Shown here: one piece after another, positions 33,434 through 45,040 of the stretch
Position numbering within the stretch: position 1 is the stretch's first letter
Layout: every line of letters begins with the position of its first letter
Assembly: GCA_040217155.1 (NCBI GenBank)
Contig: JAVJNS010000036.1
Location: 1-64,000, forward strand
Length of the DNA: 64,000 nt
Reading direction: 5' to 3'
Source of the DNA: Pelagibius sp040217155
GTDB lineage: Bacteria > Pseudomonadota > Alphaproteobacteria > Kiloniellales > Kiloniellaceae
Program-made: the position numbers and the translations under genes
The notes under the pieces: generated by a model
The model's database searches: none
The model's input: the letters and a program-made list of their open reading frames with translations, nothing else
What the model was told of the DNA's origin: nothing

Positions 33434-33756
33434 TCACCGTCGACTGTCAAAACCCAAGTGCCGCTGGGCACCTGCTGCAGGATCTCGTTGGCGTAGACCA
33501 GGCCGACCTGCTCCAGGGGAACGCCTTGCTTCGCGGCCTGTTCCTTGTAGATGGCCCGGCGCTTGTCGTTCACTTCCTTGACCTTGTCGGCCAGGTTTGG
33601 ATCGCGCGCCACGGCGAAGCCGTCATAGCGCTCGCCGATTTTGCCGGCGGCCCGCAGATCGTCGAGGGACTGGGCCGCCGCCGGGCCGGCCAGCAGCGGC
33701 AGGGCCAGGCCGAGGGCCATGACCAGGGAGAGCAGGGAGAACCACCGTCGTGTCAT
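33418..33756 (-). CDS. ydbL: YdbL-family periplasmic protein (DUF1318)
   Basis: 112-residue exported protein. Signal peptide about 1-29 (LALPLLAGPAAAQ), then the DUF1318 body (LDDLRAAGKIGERYDGF, RRAIYKEQAAKQGVPLEQVG). In enterobacteria ydbL is the third gene of ydbH-ynbE-ydbL, where it affects the YdbH-YnbE intermembrane bridge. Here it directly follows ynbE but ydbH is 1.8 kb further upstream. Confidence 0.9.
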
Positions 33757-33807
33757 GCTGAGATCCTTTGAATCAGTCAGTTGGAGGGCTCCGCGAAAGC
33801 CGGTAAA

Positions 33808-34011
33808 TCAGAAGATATCCGGGTTCTGTTTGATATCTTTGTCTGCTTGTTCCTCAATCTTTACACGCACTTCCGCATCCAACTTAACATTCAAGTTTAT
33901 GGTGATCGGTTCCTTCGGTGCTTCCACCTGCACCGTCGGGGTGCAAGCCGCCAGGGCCAAGCCAAGCAGCAATCCACCAATTACCGCCCCGCGTCCGCCA
34001 AAACTGGTCAA
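33808..34011 (-). CDS. ynbE: YnbE-like outer-membrane lipoprotein
   Basis: 67-residue lipoprotein. The hydrophobic leader ends in the lipobox LALAAC; the mature part TPTVQVEAPKEPITINLNVKL ending in DKDIKQNPDIF is typical of YnbE (quoted in part: PTVQVEAPKEPITINLN). In E. coli YnbE continues the beta-sheet groove of YdbH toward the outer membrane for phospholipid transport. The TTG at 34011 has GGGAG 8 nt upstream and yields the normal family length; an ATG at 34071 would add an unlikely arginine-rich leader. Confidence 0.88.
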   Translation of the reverse strand: MTSFGGRGAVIGGLLLGLALAACTPTVQVEAPKEPITINLNVKLDAEVRVKIEEQADKDIKQNPDIF

Positions 34012-34193
34012 TTCAGGTCTCCCACTCTGTCGCCGGCCCGCCCCGCGGGGGGCCGAAGCTTTCTGCAGCATAGCTCTGCGCGGCGGGCGCTGCCATCCAC
34101 CACTCGTGGATACTACGCAGACCGTGCCCCGTCCATCCCCATCCCCGGGACATCCAATCCGATCATGCTCTAGTTCTGGACCGTGCCCAGATC

Positions 34194-34493
34194 TCAGAGC
34201 GGGTCGACCGGCACTTCGTCCGGCCAGTTGGTGCGCCGGACTTCGGCAGTCCCTTCACCGACCGCCAGGGCGGGTCGGTCGAAACCGGCAGCGGCGCCAA
34301 CAGCGGCGCCACCGTGCAGCGCGTGGCGCGGGACGGCGTGCCCCGCCAACGAGAAGAAGCCGATCTCGGTGCGAGCCCGAGTCAGCTTCGCGATGAAAGC
34401 GTCGCGGTCGGCATCGAAGTCGCGAAGGTCGAGGACGGGGACATGCTGCAAGGCGCTCGCGCTCAGGTGCCTGGCCGCATTGCCTGCCCGCAA
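34194..34493 (-). pseudogene. Remnant of an isopenicillin N synthase-like 2OG-Fe(II) oxygenase gene
   Basis: The frame encodes VPVLDLRDFDADRDAFIAKL and then TEIGFFSLAGHAVPRHAL, a good match to the N-terminus of the isopenicillin N synthase-like oxygenase family. This is followed by unrelated sequence and then TAEVRRTNWPDEVP, which resembles a later part of the same family. The remaining 200 or so residues, including the metal-binding His/Asp, are missing. It looks like a gene broken by deletions; a short real protein is possible but less likely. It lies in the gap that splits ydbH from ynbE. Confidence 0.5.
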
Positions 34494-34624
34494 TTGCCTG
34501 CCCGGGGTGCGGTCAATAATGGTTCGGCCTTTGCGTCATGATGGATTATCTTGTGGCCGGGGCCGGTATCGGCGCGGGAGTGGCGGCGCTGCGCGCCAGG
34601 GGCCGAACGGAGGCAAGCTTGATT

Positions 34625-35410
34625 ATGGGACAGACGCTGGCCGATGTCGTCAACCTGGAAAGATATCCCCTGGATAGCGAGGGTCTTCGGGCCGAGTGCA
34701 AAGACCGGCTGGACCAAGACGGCGCGCTGGTCCTGCGCGATTTCCTGACCCCTTCGGCGATCGCGTCCATTCAAAGAGAAGGTGAAGAAAACCGGCATCT
34801 CGCTTACTACACGGTCAGCGGCCACAATATTTATCTCGCGCCGCCTGACCCCGACTATCCGGACGATCATCCACGCAACCGGCAGGTAACTTCATCGAAG
34901 GGCTGCATCGCGACCGATCAGGTTCCGGCCGGGTCCGCCCTGCACACGCTGTACGACGCCCCCGAATTCCGTGAATTCCTGTGCGCCGTCCTCGATGAGG
35001 CCGGACTGTACGAGTATGCCGACGCGACCTCCTCGATCAATCTCCACTATGCCGGCGCGGGACAGGAGCTTGGCTGGCATTTCGATAACTCTTCATTCGC
35101 CACCACGTTGATGATCCAGGAGCCCGAGAGTGGCGGCGAATTTGAGTACGTGAAGGACGTGCGTGATGCCGACAGCGGCGACATGAATTACGCGCTGTCC
35201 GGTAAAGTTCTCGATGGCGAAGTGCCACGGAAAACCTTGTCGATGGATGCCGGCACGCTGGTTCTGTTTCGGGGACGGAATTCGATGCACCGCGTGACTC
35301 CGGTGACGGGTCATCGGAAGCGCATGCTGGTGGTGCTCGCGTACAACACCAGGCCGGGAATTCCGCTTTCGGAGTCGGCGCGGATGACCTTTTACGGGCG
35401 GCTTGAGTAG
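34625..35410 (+). CDS. HalD/BesD-family 2-oxoglutarate Fe(II) oxygenase, hydroxylase-type active site
   Basis: 261-residue enzyme from ATG 34625 (a TTG at 34619 has GGAGG at better spacing; open frame extends to 34538). It matches the HalD/BesD group that acts on free amino acids: GHNIYLAPPDPDYPDDHPRN, ELGWHFDNSSFATTLMIQ, GGEFEYVKDVRD and TLVLFRGRNSMHRVTPVTG (each quoted in part). Metal ligands read His152, Asp154 and His222. The halogenases of this group have Gly in place of the Asp, so this copy should hydroxylate rather than halogenate. Opposite strand to ydbH and ynbE, which it separates. Confidence 0.8.
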   Translation: MGQTLADVVNLERYPLDSEGLRAECKDRLDQDGALVLRDFLTPSAIASIQREGEENRHLAYYTVSGHNIYLAPPDPDYPDDHPRNRQVTSSKGCIATDQVPAGSALHTLYDAPEFREFLCAVLDEAGLYEYADATSSINLHYAGAGQELGWHFDNSSFATTLMIQEPESGGEFEYVKDVRDADSGDMNYALSGKVLDGEVPRKTLSMDAGTLVLFRGRNSMHRVTPVTGHRKRMLVVLAYNTRPGIPLSESARMTFYGRLE

Positions 35411-35550
35411 AGTCCCGCCGGAACCGCCAGCAGATACCGCGCGGCGCCCGGATCGCGTTCGGCTCGGCAAGAACGCTTTGCGCTCAAGACCCGGGACGTC
35501 CTGCTGCGATCCCACTTCCGCAACTCGGCGTGACCGTCCTGCCGGCCGCT

Positions 35551-38500
35551 TTACCGCTTCAATTGCCAGGCGCGGCGCAGGGCGTCGTCGGAGAGGCTGT
35601 AGCCCTGCTTCAGGGCATCGAGCACGCTGGTCAGGTTGCTCTCCAGGTTGATGTTGAACTGGAAGGGCTGGCCGTCGAGAACCTCGGGGTTCTGGCCCAG
35701 GGTCGACAGCCGCAGGGTGGCGTCGTTCTCGGCGGTCTTGGCGAGTGTCAACGAGAGGTTCTCGTAGTTGAAATCCTCCAGCGCTTTGACCGCCAGTTCG
35801 ACGGTTTTGCCGCCGCCGGCGAGCGCCGAGCGCAGCGCCTCGAAGCGGAACGACAGCTTGCCGGGGCCCAGGGCCTCGAAGCGGCCGCCGTCGACGACAA
35901 TGTCGTCGCCTTCGAAGGCGATCGGCAACCGGCCTTTCAGGGTGCCGCTGCCGGAAAGGCCGTCGACCTCGATCAGTTTGAAGAAGGTGGCGAGGTCGAG
36001 CGCCTCGGTGCCGAGCTCGATTGTGTTGCGCGCCGCGGCAGGCGCGAGCAGCGTCGGCGCGATATACCAGCGGGCGCCGCCGAGGCCGAAGCTGCCGTTG
36101 CGGATCTTCAACTGCGGTTGTGGCGCCTGGTCGAGGGAGAACTGGATCTCGATGGCGTCGACCGGCAGGCCGGCTTCCAGGCTGCGGATGGTGAGCCGTT
36201 GGTTCGGCGCGCTGGCGAGCGGCAGCAGGCGCTCCAAAGTCAGGTCGAGGTCGAGGCCGCTGACGTCGGCGGGGCCGGAGAAGGAGAGGTTGTTGAGAGT
36301 GAAGCGCCCGGCTTCCGCCGCGGGATCCTGCGGCCAGGCGAAGCTGGCCTTGCCGGTGGCGCTGCCTCGGACCTCTTCCAGTGCGGCCAGCAGCGGCGAG
36401 ATCTGCGCCGGCTGCAGGCCGTCGGGCGAGAACACCAGCGCCCGGCTGACCGCCTCCAGGCGCGCCGTTCCATCGTCGCTGTAGCGTGCCGTGACATCGG
36501 CCAGCGCCGGCCCGCCCGCGAGGGCGAGGGCGGCGGCGATATCGTAGCCCTTTCCCTTGCGCGCCAGCTTGCCGGTCAGCAACAGCGGCGCCGCCAGCGG
36601 CGCGTCGCCCCCGAGTTGGAAGGGGCCAAGCCGGAAGCTGCTGCTCTGCGGCCCCAGTTCCCGGTCCAGCTTCACCGCGACGGCGGCGGCCTCGGTGGCA
36701 AAGGCGTAGCCGGGCAGGTCGAAGCCCGCGAGGTCGATGGTCAGGTCGGCATCGTGGCCGCTGTCCTCGGCGAAGCGGCCGTCGAGCTGCAGGGCGAGAC
36801 TTCCGGCGCTCAACGCCAGGGGCTTAGCCGCGGCGGCGGCGATGGTCATGGTGGCGCCGTCCTCGGCCGCCGTGAGGGTATAGCTGTAGCCCGAGGCATC
36901 GGGCGCGGCCTGCAGTGCCAGGGCGCTGATCGTGAAAGTCAACGGCGCGCCGAGGCGCAGCGGCGCGCCCTTGCCGAACTGGCGGATGTTCAAGCGCCCG
37001 GCGCGGGACAGGGTCAGTTGCAAGCCTTCGGCGCCATAGGCGGCGGTGAGCGGCAGGCCAAGTTCTACTTCCTGGGACTCGCGCCCGCCGAGGGTGACAC
37101 GCGGCGCCGCCGCCCGGCTGTCGATCTGCCCGGAAAAGGCCGCCAGCGAGAGGTCGCTATCCAGGCGCGCTTCTCCCGCGATCCCCGCGGAAATCCGCAG
37201 GCCCTGGTCGCTGCGGCCCTGAACGACGACGGCGACCTCGGCGTCGCGCGGCGGCCATACCGGTGACGTGGCGAGACGAAACGGCAGGTCGCCGCCCGCC
37301 GTCAAGGTCAACGACAGGCCGGAGGCGATGAGCGGCAGGACGTCGTCGGGAATGCCGAGGCTCTGCAGGCTGGCGCGCGCCGGCTGCTCAACCCGGACCT
37401 CGGCATCGTCGCTGAGGGTGACCGTCAGTTGATCGCCGGCGGTTTCCGCGATCAGCGGCAGGTGCGCGGAAATGTCCTTGGTGCCGTCGGCAAGGACGAC
37501 GTCGCCGAGGATAGCGTCGCCCTTCAGCTTGAGCGCGCTGAGGGGCAACAGGGCGTCCGGACGGCGCTGGTCCGCCGGCAGGCTGCCCTCGCCACTTGCC
37601 TGCAGGACCAGGGTCCCCGCCGTCACCTCGGGGCCGGGCAGAGCGAGGAAGCGCGCCAGGCCGCCGGCGGTGCGCGCTTCGGCCTGGAGGGTGAGGGCGA
37701 GATCGCGTCGGGCGCTGTCGCGGCTTGAGCGGGCCTCGGCGGTCAATGAGAGATATTCGCGGCCGCCGTCCAGAACCACGGACAGTGTCGCGTCGTCGAG
37801 GCCGCCCTCGAGGTTGAGCCGGCCGCTGTCCAACTCTAGGGCCGCGCCCTCCGGGGGCGCGTAGCTGAGGCCGCCGAGTGCCAGAGTCGCGGCGACGCGC
37901 GGCGATTCCTGCGGCGCTTGATCGAATGACAGCTGGCCGCTGAAGGCCGTGACGCTGAAACCCTCCCAGGCGAGCCGCCCGTCGGCCAGCTCCGCCGTCA
38001 GGGCCAGGGCGCCCTCGGCGCCGCGCGATCCATCCAGCCGCGCCCGCAGGCGCCCCAAGGCGCTGTCGAGCGTGAGCTCCGCTGCGGCATTGAGGCCGCC
38101 GTCGGCGGCCGGCGACAGGCGGCCGCCGAGGTCCGCGGTCATCGGCCCGGAAGGTGTCGCGACGATCACCTGGGCATCGATCAGATGGAGCGGCGGTATG
38201 GCGAGGGGTTCGGCGGGCTCGGCGGGTTCGGCCGGTTCTTTGGCGGCCGCGGTGGCGTCGCTCTCGTCCTCGGCAGTGAGGCGCTCGAGCAGCGGTTGCA
38301 GGCTGCCGAGCAGGGGCGCGTCGCCGGTGACGTCGACCTTGAGGCGCAGCCCCTCGACCGTGATTTCTTTGACGGAGACCTTGAGGCCGTCGCGGGCCGG
38401 GACCGCCACGATGCGTTCGGCCGTGATCTCGCTGTTGGCGCCCAACGCCAGGCCGCTGATCTCGACGCTGCCCGGGGTCAGCCGCGTCACTTCGAGCCCA

Positions 38501-38673
38501 CGCACGGCGACACCTTCCGCCTCCAGATAGGCGACGGCGGCGCGGCGGGCGATTTCCTGGCGCAGCAGCAGCGCCGCCGCGACGACCGCCAGCAGCAAGA
38601 GTCCAACACCGAGCAGCCAGCGGCGCAGGGGCCGGCGGCGCCTGGGGCGCGGGATGGAGTCGGGCTGCGACAT
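35551..38673 (-). CDS. ydbH: YdbH-like intermembrane lipid-transport protein (AsmA-like)
   Basis: 1040-residue envelope protein. One N-terminal membrane helix (WLLGVGLLLLAVVAAALLL) anchors it in the inner membrane; the rest is periplasmic beta-rich repeat sequence typical of TamB/YhdP/YdbH bridge proteins. The C-terminal region (ALGPGKLSFRFEALRSALA, NYENLSLTLAKTAENDATLRL, quoted in part) matches the YdbH 'dicarboxylate transport' Pfam domain. Such proteins carry phospholipids to the outer membrane. Its partners ynbE and ydbL lie downstream after a 1.5-kb insertion. Confidence 0.85.
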   Translation of the reverse strand: MSQPDSIPRPRRRRPLRRWLLGVGLLLLAVVAAALLLRQEIARRAAVAYLEAEGVAVRGLEVTRLTPGSVEISGLALGANSEITAERIVAVPARDGLKVSVKEITVEGLRLKVDVTGDAPLLGSLQPLLERLTAEDESDATAAAKEPAEPAEPAEPLAIPPLHLIDAQVIVATPSGPMTADLGGRLSPAADGGLNAAAELTLDSALGRLRARLDGSRGAEGALALTAELADGRLAWEGFSVTAFSGQLSFDQAPQESPRVAATLALGGLSYAPPEGAALELDSGRLNLEGGLDDATLSVVLDGGREYLSLTAEARSSRDSARRDLALTLQAEARTAGGLARFLALPGPEVTAGTLVLQASGEGSLPADQRRPDALLPLSALKLKGDAILGDVVLADGTKDISAHLPLIAETAGDQLTVTLSDDAEVRVEQPARASLQSLGIPDDVLPLIASGLSLTLTAGGDLPFRLATSPVWPPRDAEVAVVVQGRSDQGLRISAGIAGEARLDSDLSLAAFSGQIDSRAAAPRVTLGGRESQEVELGLPLTAAYGAEGLQLTLSRAGRLNIRQFGKGAPLRLGAPLTFTISALALQAAPDASGYSYTLTAAEDGATMTIAAAAAKPLALSAGSLALQLDGRFAEDSGHDADLTIDLAGFDLPGYAFATEAAAVAVKLDRELGPQSSSFRLGPFQLGGDAPLAAPLLLTGKLARKGKGYDIAAALALAGGPALADVTARYSDDGTARLEAVSRALVFSPDGLQPAQISPLLAALEEVRGSATGKASFAWPQDPAAEAGRFTLNNLSFSGPADVSGLDLDLTLERLLPLASAPNQRLTIRSLEAGLPVDAIEIQFSLDQAPQPQLKIRNGSFGLGGARWYIAPTLLAPAAARNTIELGTEALDLATFFKLIEVDGLSGSGTLKGRLPIAFEGDDIVVDGGRFEALGPGKLSFRFEALRSALAGGGKTVELAVKALEDFNYENLSLTLAKTAENDATLRLSTLGQNPEVLDGQPFQFNINLESNLTSVLDALKQGYSLSDDALRRAWQLKR

Positions 38674-38712
38674 GGGTGAAAGCTAACGCAGCACGGCGGT
38701 GAAGGCGAACCC

Positions 38713-38749
38713 CCAAAAAGAAGGAGGCCGCTCCTGCCGGAGCGGCCTC
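38713..38749 (-). terminator. Rho-independent terminator after the cox structural genes
   Basis: GAGGCCGCTCC (38724-38734) and GGAGCGGCCTC (38739-38749), loop TGCC; read on the minus strand it is followed by CTTCTTTTT. It sits just downstream of the coxM stop and upstream of ydbH. Confidence 0.75.
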
Positions 38750-38780
38750 GGTTCTCTCTGCGGTCTGGTTGCCGGGTTTG

Positions 38781-39575
38781 CTACCCCGCGGCGGCGACGG
38801 CCCGTTTCAGCATTACCACGACCAGGTTGGCGCGGTATTCCGATGACGCGTGCAGGTCGCTGTTGAGGCCGTCGGCCGAAACGCTGATGTCCTTCACCGC
38901 GGCGGCGGAGAAGCTGCCGCCGAGCGCGGCTTCGGCATTGCCGAGGCGGTAGACGCTGGGCCCGGCGCCGGTCACCGCGACGCGGACGCCGGCCGGTCCG
39001 GCGCTCACCATGACGCCGACGATGGCGTAGCGCGAGGCCGGGTTGGCGAACTTGGCGTAGGCCGCCTTCTCCGGGATCGGGAAGGCCACGGCGGTGACGA
39101 TCTCGTCGTCCTCCAGAGCGGTCTCGAACATGCCGGTGAAGAAATCGTCCGCCGCGATCTGGCGCTTGGTGGTGTGCACCGTGGCGCCGAGGCCGACCAG
39201 ACCCGCCGGATAGTCGGCCGCCGGGTCGTTGTTGGCGATCGATCCGCCGATGGTGCCGCGGTTGCGCACCTGGGCGTCGCCGATGCCATCGGCGAGATCG
39301 GCGAGGGCCGGGATCTTGGCCTTCACCGTGGCGTCGCCGGCCACCTTGGCATGGGTGGTCATGGCGCCGATGACGATGTTGCCGCCTTCCTCCTTGATGC
39401 CCTTGAGGCCGGCGATGGCACCGAGGTCGATGAGGTCGGACGGGCTGGCGAGCCGCTGCTTCATGGTCGGGATCAGGGTCATGCCCCCGGCCAGGATCTT
39501 GCCGTCGCCGGCGGCGTCCAGGGCCGCCGCCGCGGCGTCCACGGAAGCGGGGCGCTGGTGGTTGAAGTCGTACAT
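38781..39575 (-). CDS. coxM: Molybdenum hydroxylase FAD-binding subunit (CoxM-like)
   Basis: 264-residue medium subunit of a xanthine-oxidase-family enzyme. LAGGMTLIPTMKQRLA and RNRGTIGGSIANNDPAADYPA are the two FAD-binding loops of the CoxM/CutM family. It passes electrons from the iron-sulfur subunit to the final acceptor. Follows coxL by 15 nt; last gene of the operon. Confidence 0.94.
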   Translation of the reverse strand: MYDFNHQRPASVDAAAAALDAAGDGKILAGGMTLIPTMKQRLASPSDLIDLGAIAGLKGIKEEGGNIVIGAMTTHAKVAGDATVKAKIPALADLADGIGDAQVRNRGTIGGSIANNDPAADYPAGLVGLGATVHTTKRQIAADDFFTGMFETALEDDEIVTAVAFPIPEKAAYAKFANPASRYAIVGVMVSAGPAGVRVAVTGAGPSVYRLGNAEAALGGSFSAAAVKDISVSADGLNSDLHASSEYRANLVVVMLKRAVAAAG

Positions 39576-39590
39576 TTTCTCTATCTCCCC

Positions 39591-41957
<2,367 letters not shown>

Positions 41958-41961
41958 GGTC

Positions 41962-42429
<468 letters not shown>

Positions 42430-42644
42430 GGAGTCTCTCCCTTTCTTGACCTCCGAACGAAAAACGTCCGGTTCTTCTTGTTGATTTCCGCGCAGCGCAC
42501 CCAGAGTGCCATGCGGTCCGTGAATTCCTCGCAACGCGCAAGTCTGTTGCCGCGCGCGAGTCAGGTCAAGTGGCGCGGCCCGCGGGTGCGATTAAATCTT
42601 CGTCACCGGCCGCCGGCCGTCGGGCACCTGTCCTCACGCGGACG

Positions 42645-43298
42645 TCAAAGGGCGAAAACCGCGAGCAGCAGGAGGACGACCACCAGCAGGCCGGTGACCC
42701 AGACGCCGAGCGAGGCGCCGGCGCCCACATCGGCGTCGGGATCGGCCGCTTCGGCGACCGGCGGCGTCGCCGCGGCGGGTCGCCCGGGCGCGGGCGGCAC
42801 GGCCGCCGGCGCTTCAGCCTTTGCCGCAGCTTTGGCCTCTGCGGCAGCCTCCGCCGGGGGCCCGCCGACCTGCGCGGCGAAGCGGGAGAAGAAGTCGTCG
42901 GCCATCTTCTTGGCGGTGCCGTCGATCAGGCGCGAGCCGATCTGTGCCAGCTTGCCGCCGACCTGCGCGTTCACCTCATAGTTCAGCAGCGTCGCCGCGC
43001 CGTCCTCCTCCAGGCTGACCTTGGCGCCGCCCTTGGCGAAGCCCGCGGCGCCGCCCTTGCCCTCACCGGAGATGGTATAGCCGTTCGGCGGGTCGAGGTC
43101 GCTGAGCGTGACGTTCCCGGCAAAGCGCGCCGACACCGGCCCGACCTTGGCGCGCACCTTGGCGGAAAACGAGGTGTCCGAGGTTTTCTCGATCTCCTCG
43201 ACGCCGGGAATGCAGGCGCGCAGCACCTCGACGTCGTTCAGCGCCTCCCAGACACTCTGGCGCGGCGCCTCGATGCGGTATTGGCCGGTCATCTGCAT
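42645..43298 (-). CDS. coxG: CoxG-family protein (SRPBCC domain with C-terminal membrane anchor)
   Basis: 217-residue protein. Residues ~1-150 form a CoxG SRPBCC fold (AVRQSVWEAL-like opening, CIPGVEEIEK, AKVRAKVGPVSARFAGNVTL in part). An Ala/Pro linker leads to a C-terminal hydrophobic helix (VWVTGLLVVVLLLLAVFAL). CoxG is thought to recruit the Cox enzyme to the membrane. Upstream of coxS on the same strand. Confidence 0.92.
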   Translation of the reverse strand: MQMTGQYRIEAPRQSVWEALNDVEVLRACIPGVEEIEKTSDTSFSAKVRAKVGPVSARFAGNVTLSDLDPPNGYTISGEGKGGAAGFAKGGAKVSLEEDGAATLLNYEVNAQVGGKLAQIGSRLIDGTAKKMADDFFSRFAAQVGGPPAEAAAEAKAAAKAEAPAAVPPAPGRPAAATPPVAEAADPDADVGAGASLGVWVTGLLVVVLLLLAVFAL

Positions 43299-43442
43299 GG
43301 TAGCTTGGTACCCTCTCCTGAATGGCGTTGCTTGTCGCCACCGCAGGATTGCCGCTCAGTGGCCCCGGTTCAAGCCCCGCTTTCGGTCCGGCAGGCGCCC
43401 CGGCAGGTGTCCGACAACCGCCGAGCCGGAGCGCTGTGGCTG

Positions 43443-44783
43443 TCAGATGCCTCGGGAGCGGCCGGCGATCTGCGCCTCGACCGCCGCGCCAACCGCCAGA
43501 AGCTGCCGGTCCCGGCCGTGGCGCATCATGATCTGCAGACCCGTGGGCAGGCCCTGGCTGTCGGCGGTGCCGGGGAGAGTGAGGCCGCAGAGGTCGTAGT
43601 AGTTCCCGGCGCGCGTCAGGCGGGACATGGGAATGCTGCTTTCGTCGACCTCGTCGAGCGGCGCGGCGGTGCGCGGCGTCGTCGGCAAGAAAATGGCGTC
43701 GACGTCGGCGAAAGCATCGTGGAATGCCGCGATATCCCGCCGCCGGCATTCCAGCATCGCGGCGTAGGCCTCTTGCGAGGTGTTGGCGCCGGCTTTGATG
43801 CGCGACCGAACGTAGGGGTCGAGCGGCAGGTCGGCGTCGTCGACCAGGCGATGCAGGCTGGCATAGGCTTCGTAAGACATGATGCCCCCGTTGCGCGCCT
43901 GGATCTCGGGCGGCTCAAGCGGAAAGCGCCGGGTGACGGTGTGGCAGCCGGCACTCGCAAGACATTCCAGCGCCTCCCGCTGGGCCGTTCGAATGCCTGG
44001 CTCCAGCGGTTCCAACTGACTTTCGTCGATCGTCGCCAGACGCAGGTTCGAAAGTTTCACGGGCTGAGCAGCGGGTTCGTCGCCGGCCAGGGCATTGAGG
44101 GCGAGACCGGCGTCCTCGACGCTACGGGTCAAGGGACCGATGGTGTCGAAGGTGTGGCTCAGCGGCGCGACGCCTTGCGTCGGCACCAGGCCGGTCGATG
44201 TCTTGAGGCCTACAAGACCGCAAAGCGCCGCCGGGATGCGAACCGAACCGCCCGTGTCGCTGCCGATGGCGAAGGGCGCCATGCCTGCCGCGACGGCGAC
44301 GGCGGAGCCGCTGCTGGAGCCGCCGGCGGCGCGGGGCGTCGTCATATCGAGGGGGTTTACCGGGGAACCGAGGGCATGGTTGGTGCCCCAACTGCCGAAG
44401 GCGAACTCGACCATCTGCGCCTTGCCGATAAGGACCGCTCCCGCTGCGCGCAGGGCGGCGACGAAGGCGGCGTCGGTTGTGGCCGCGCCAGCGGCGTAGA
44501 CACGCGAACCGAAGCCCGTCGGCTGGCCGGCGATATCGGCAAGATCCTTTATCGCCACGGGTATCCCGTGCAGTGGACCGCGCCGGCGGCCGTTTTGCAG
44601 CTCCCGGTCAAGCTTGTCGGCCTGCGCCAGGGCCGCGTCCGGAAAAACTGAGACGAAGGCGTGCAGTGCCGTATCCTTCTGCTCGATTGTCCGCAGGCAG
44701 GATGTGACGATGTCGCGCACCGAGGTCTCACGGCGCGTCAGCAGGTCTGAGAGCTTCTGAATTGTCAGGGAAGAAAGTTGCAT
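43443..44783 (-). CDS. Amidase signature-family enzyme
   Basis: About 446-residue amidase. Catalytic triad visible: Lys in GIPVAIKDLADIAG, cis-Ser in RAAGGSSSGSAVAVAAG and nucleophile Ser in FAIGSDTGGSVRIPAALCG (quoted in part). This family hydrolyses small amides or acts in GatCAB; no gatB or gatC is nearby and a Liv transporter lies divergent, so a catabolic amidase is favoured. ATG 44783 gives the usual N-terminus; ATG 44819 is an alternative. Confidence 0.9.
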   Translation of the reverse strand: MQLSSLTIQKLSDLLTRRETSVRDIVTSCLRTIEQKDTALHAFVSVFPDAALAQADKLDRELQNGRRRGPLHGIPVAIKDLADIAGQPTGFGSRVYAAGAATTDAAFVAALRAAGAVLIGKAQMVEFAFGSWGTNHALGSPVNPLDMTTPRAAGGSSSGSAVAVAAGMAPFAIGSDTGGSVRIPAALCGLVGLKTSTGLVPTQGVAPLSHTFDTIGPLTRSVEDAGLALNALAGDEPAAQPVKLSNLRLATIDESQLEPLEPGIRTAQREALECLASAGCHTVTRRFPLEPPEIQARNGGIMSYEAYASLHRLVDDADLPLDPYVRSRIKAGANTSQEAYAAMLECRRRDIAAFHDAFADVDAIFLPTTPRTAAPLDEVDESSIPMSRLTRAGNYYDLCGLTLPGTADSQGLPTGLQIMMRHGRDRQLLAVGAAVEAQIAGRSRGI

Positions 44784-44858
44784 CGCTCGCGGGCACCCGC
44801 TGAGTGGAAGAAGCGCCATCGGTTCTTGGCGCTACCTCTTATAGCTGTGGCGGCGGGA

Positions 44859-44927
44859 TGACGCGGCCAGATTTTACCGCGCCGCCATTGAGCGAAATGG
44901 ATGCAATGATGCGTCAATTAGCGTCAG
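44859..44927. promoter_or_regulatory. GCGTCA operator-like boxes between amidase and liv operon
   Basis: GCGTCAATTAGCGTCAG at 44911-44927 carries two direct GCGTCA boxes 10 bp apart; an inverted TGACGC sits at 44859-44864. The paired motif recurs with 15 of 17 matches at 49816-49832 by the XRE-type regulator gene. It lies about midway between the divergent amidase and livH starts, so it could control both. Confidence 0.6.
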
Positions 44928-45040
44928 GTCGGGTGCGGCTGCGGACTTGTCACGGCAGCCTGTCGTCGGACAATCACCTGCCGGTCGGGGGGCCCCGACC
45001 TCGCTTGTTCGGCGAGGTGGAATCCGGTTAAAGGTCAGAC

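Noticed and set aside
34538..34624. N-terminal extension of the HalD/BesD-like enzyme
   Set aside because: The Gly/Ala/Arg-rich residues before position 34619 do not resemble the family, and the ribosome-binding site GGAGG lies inside this stretch.
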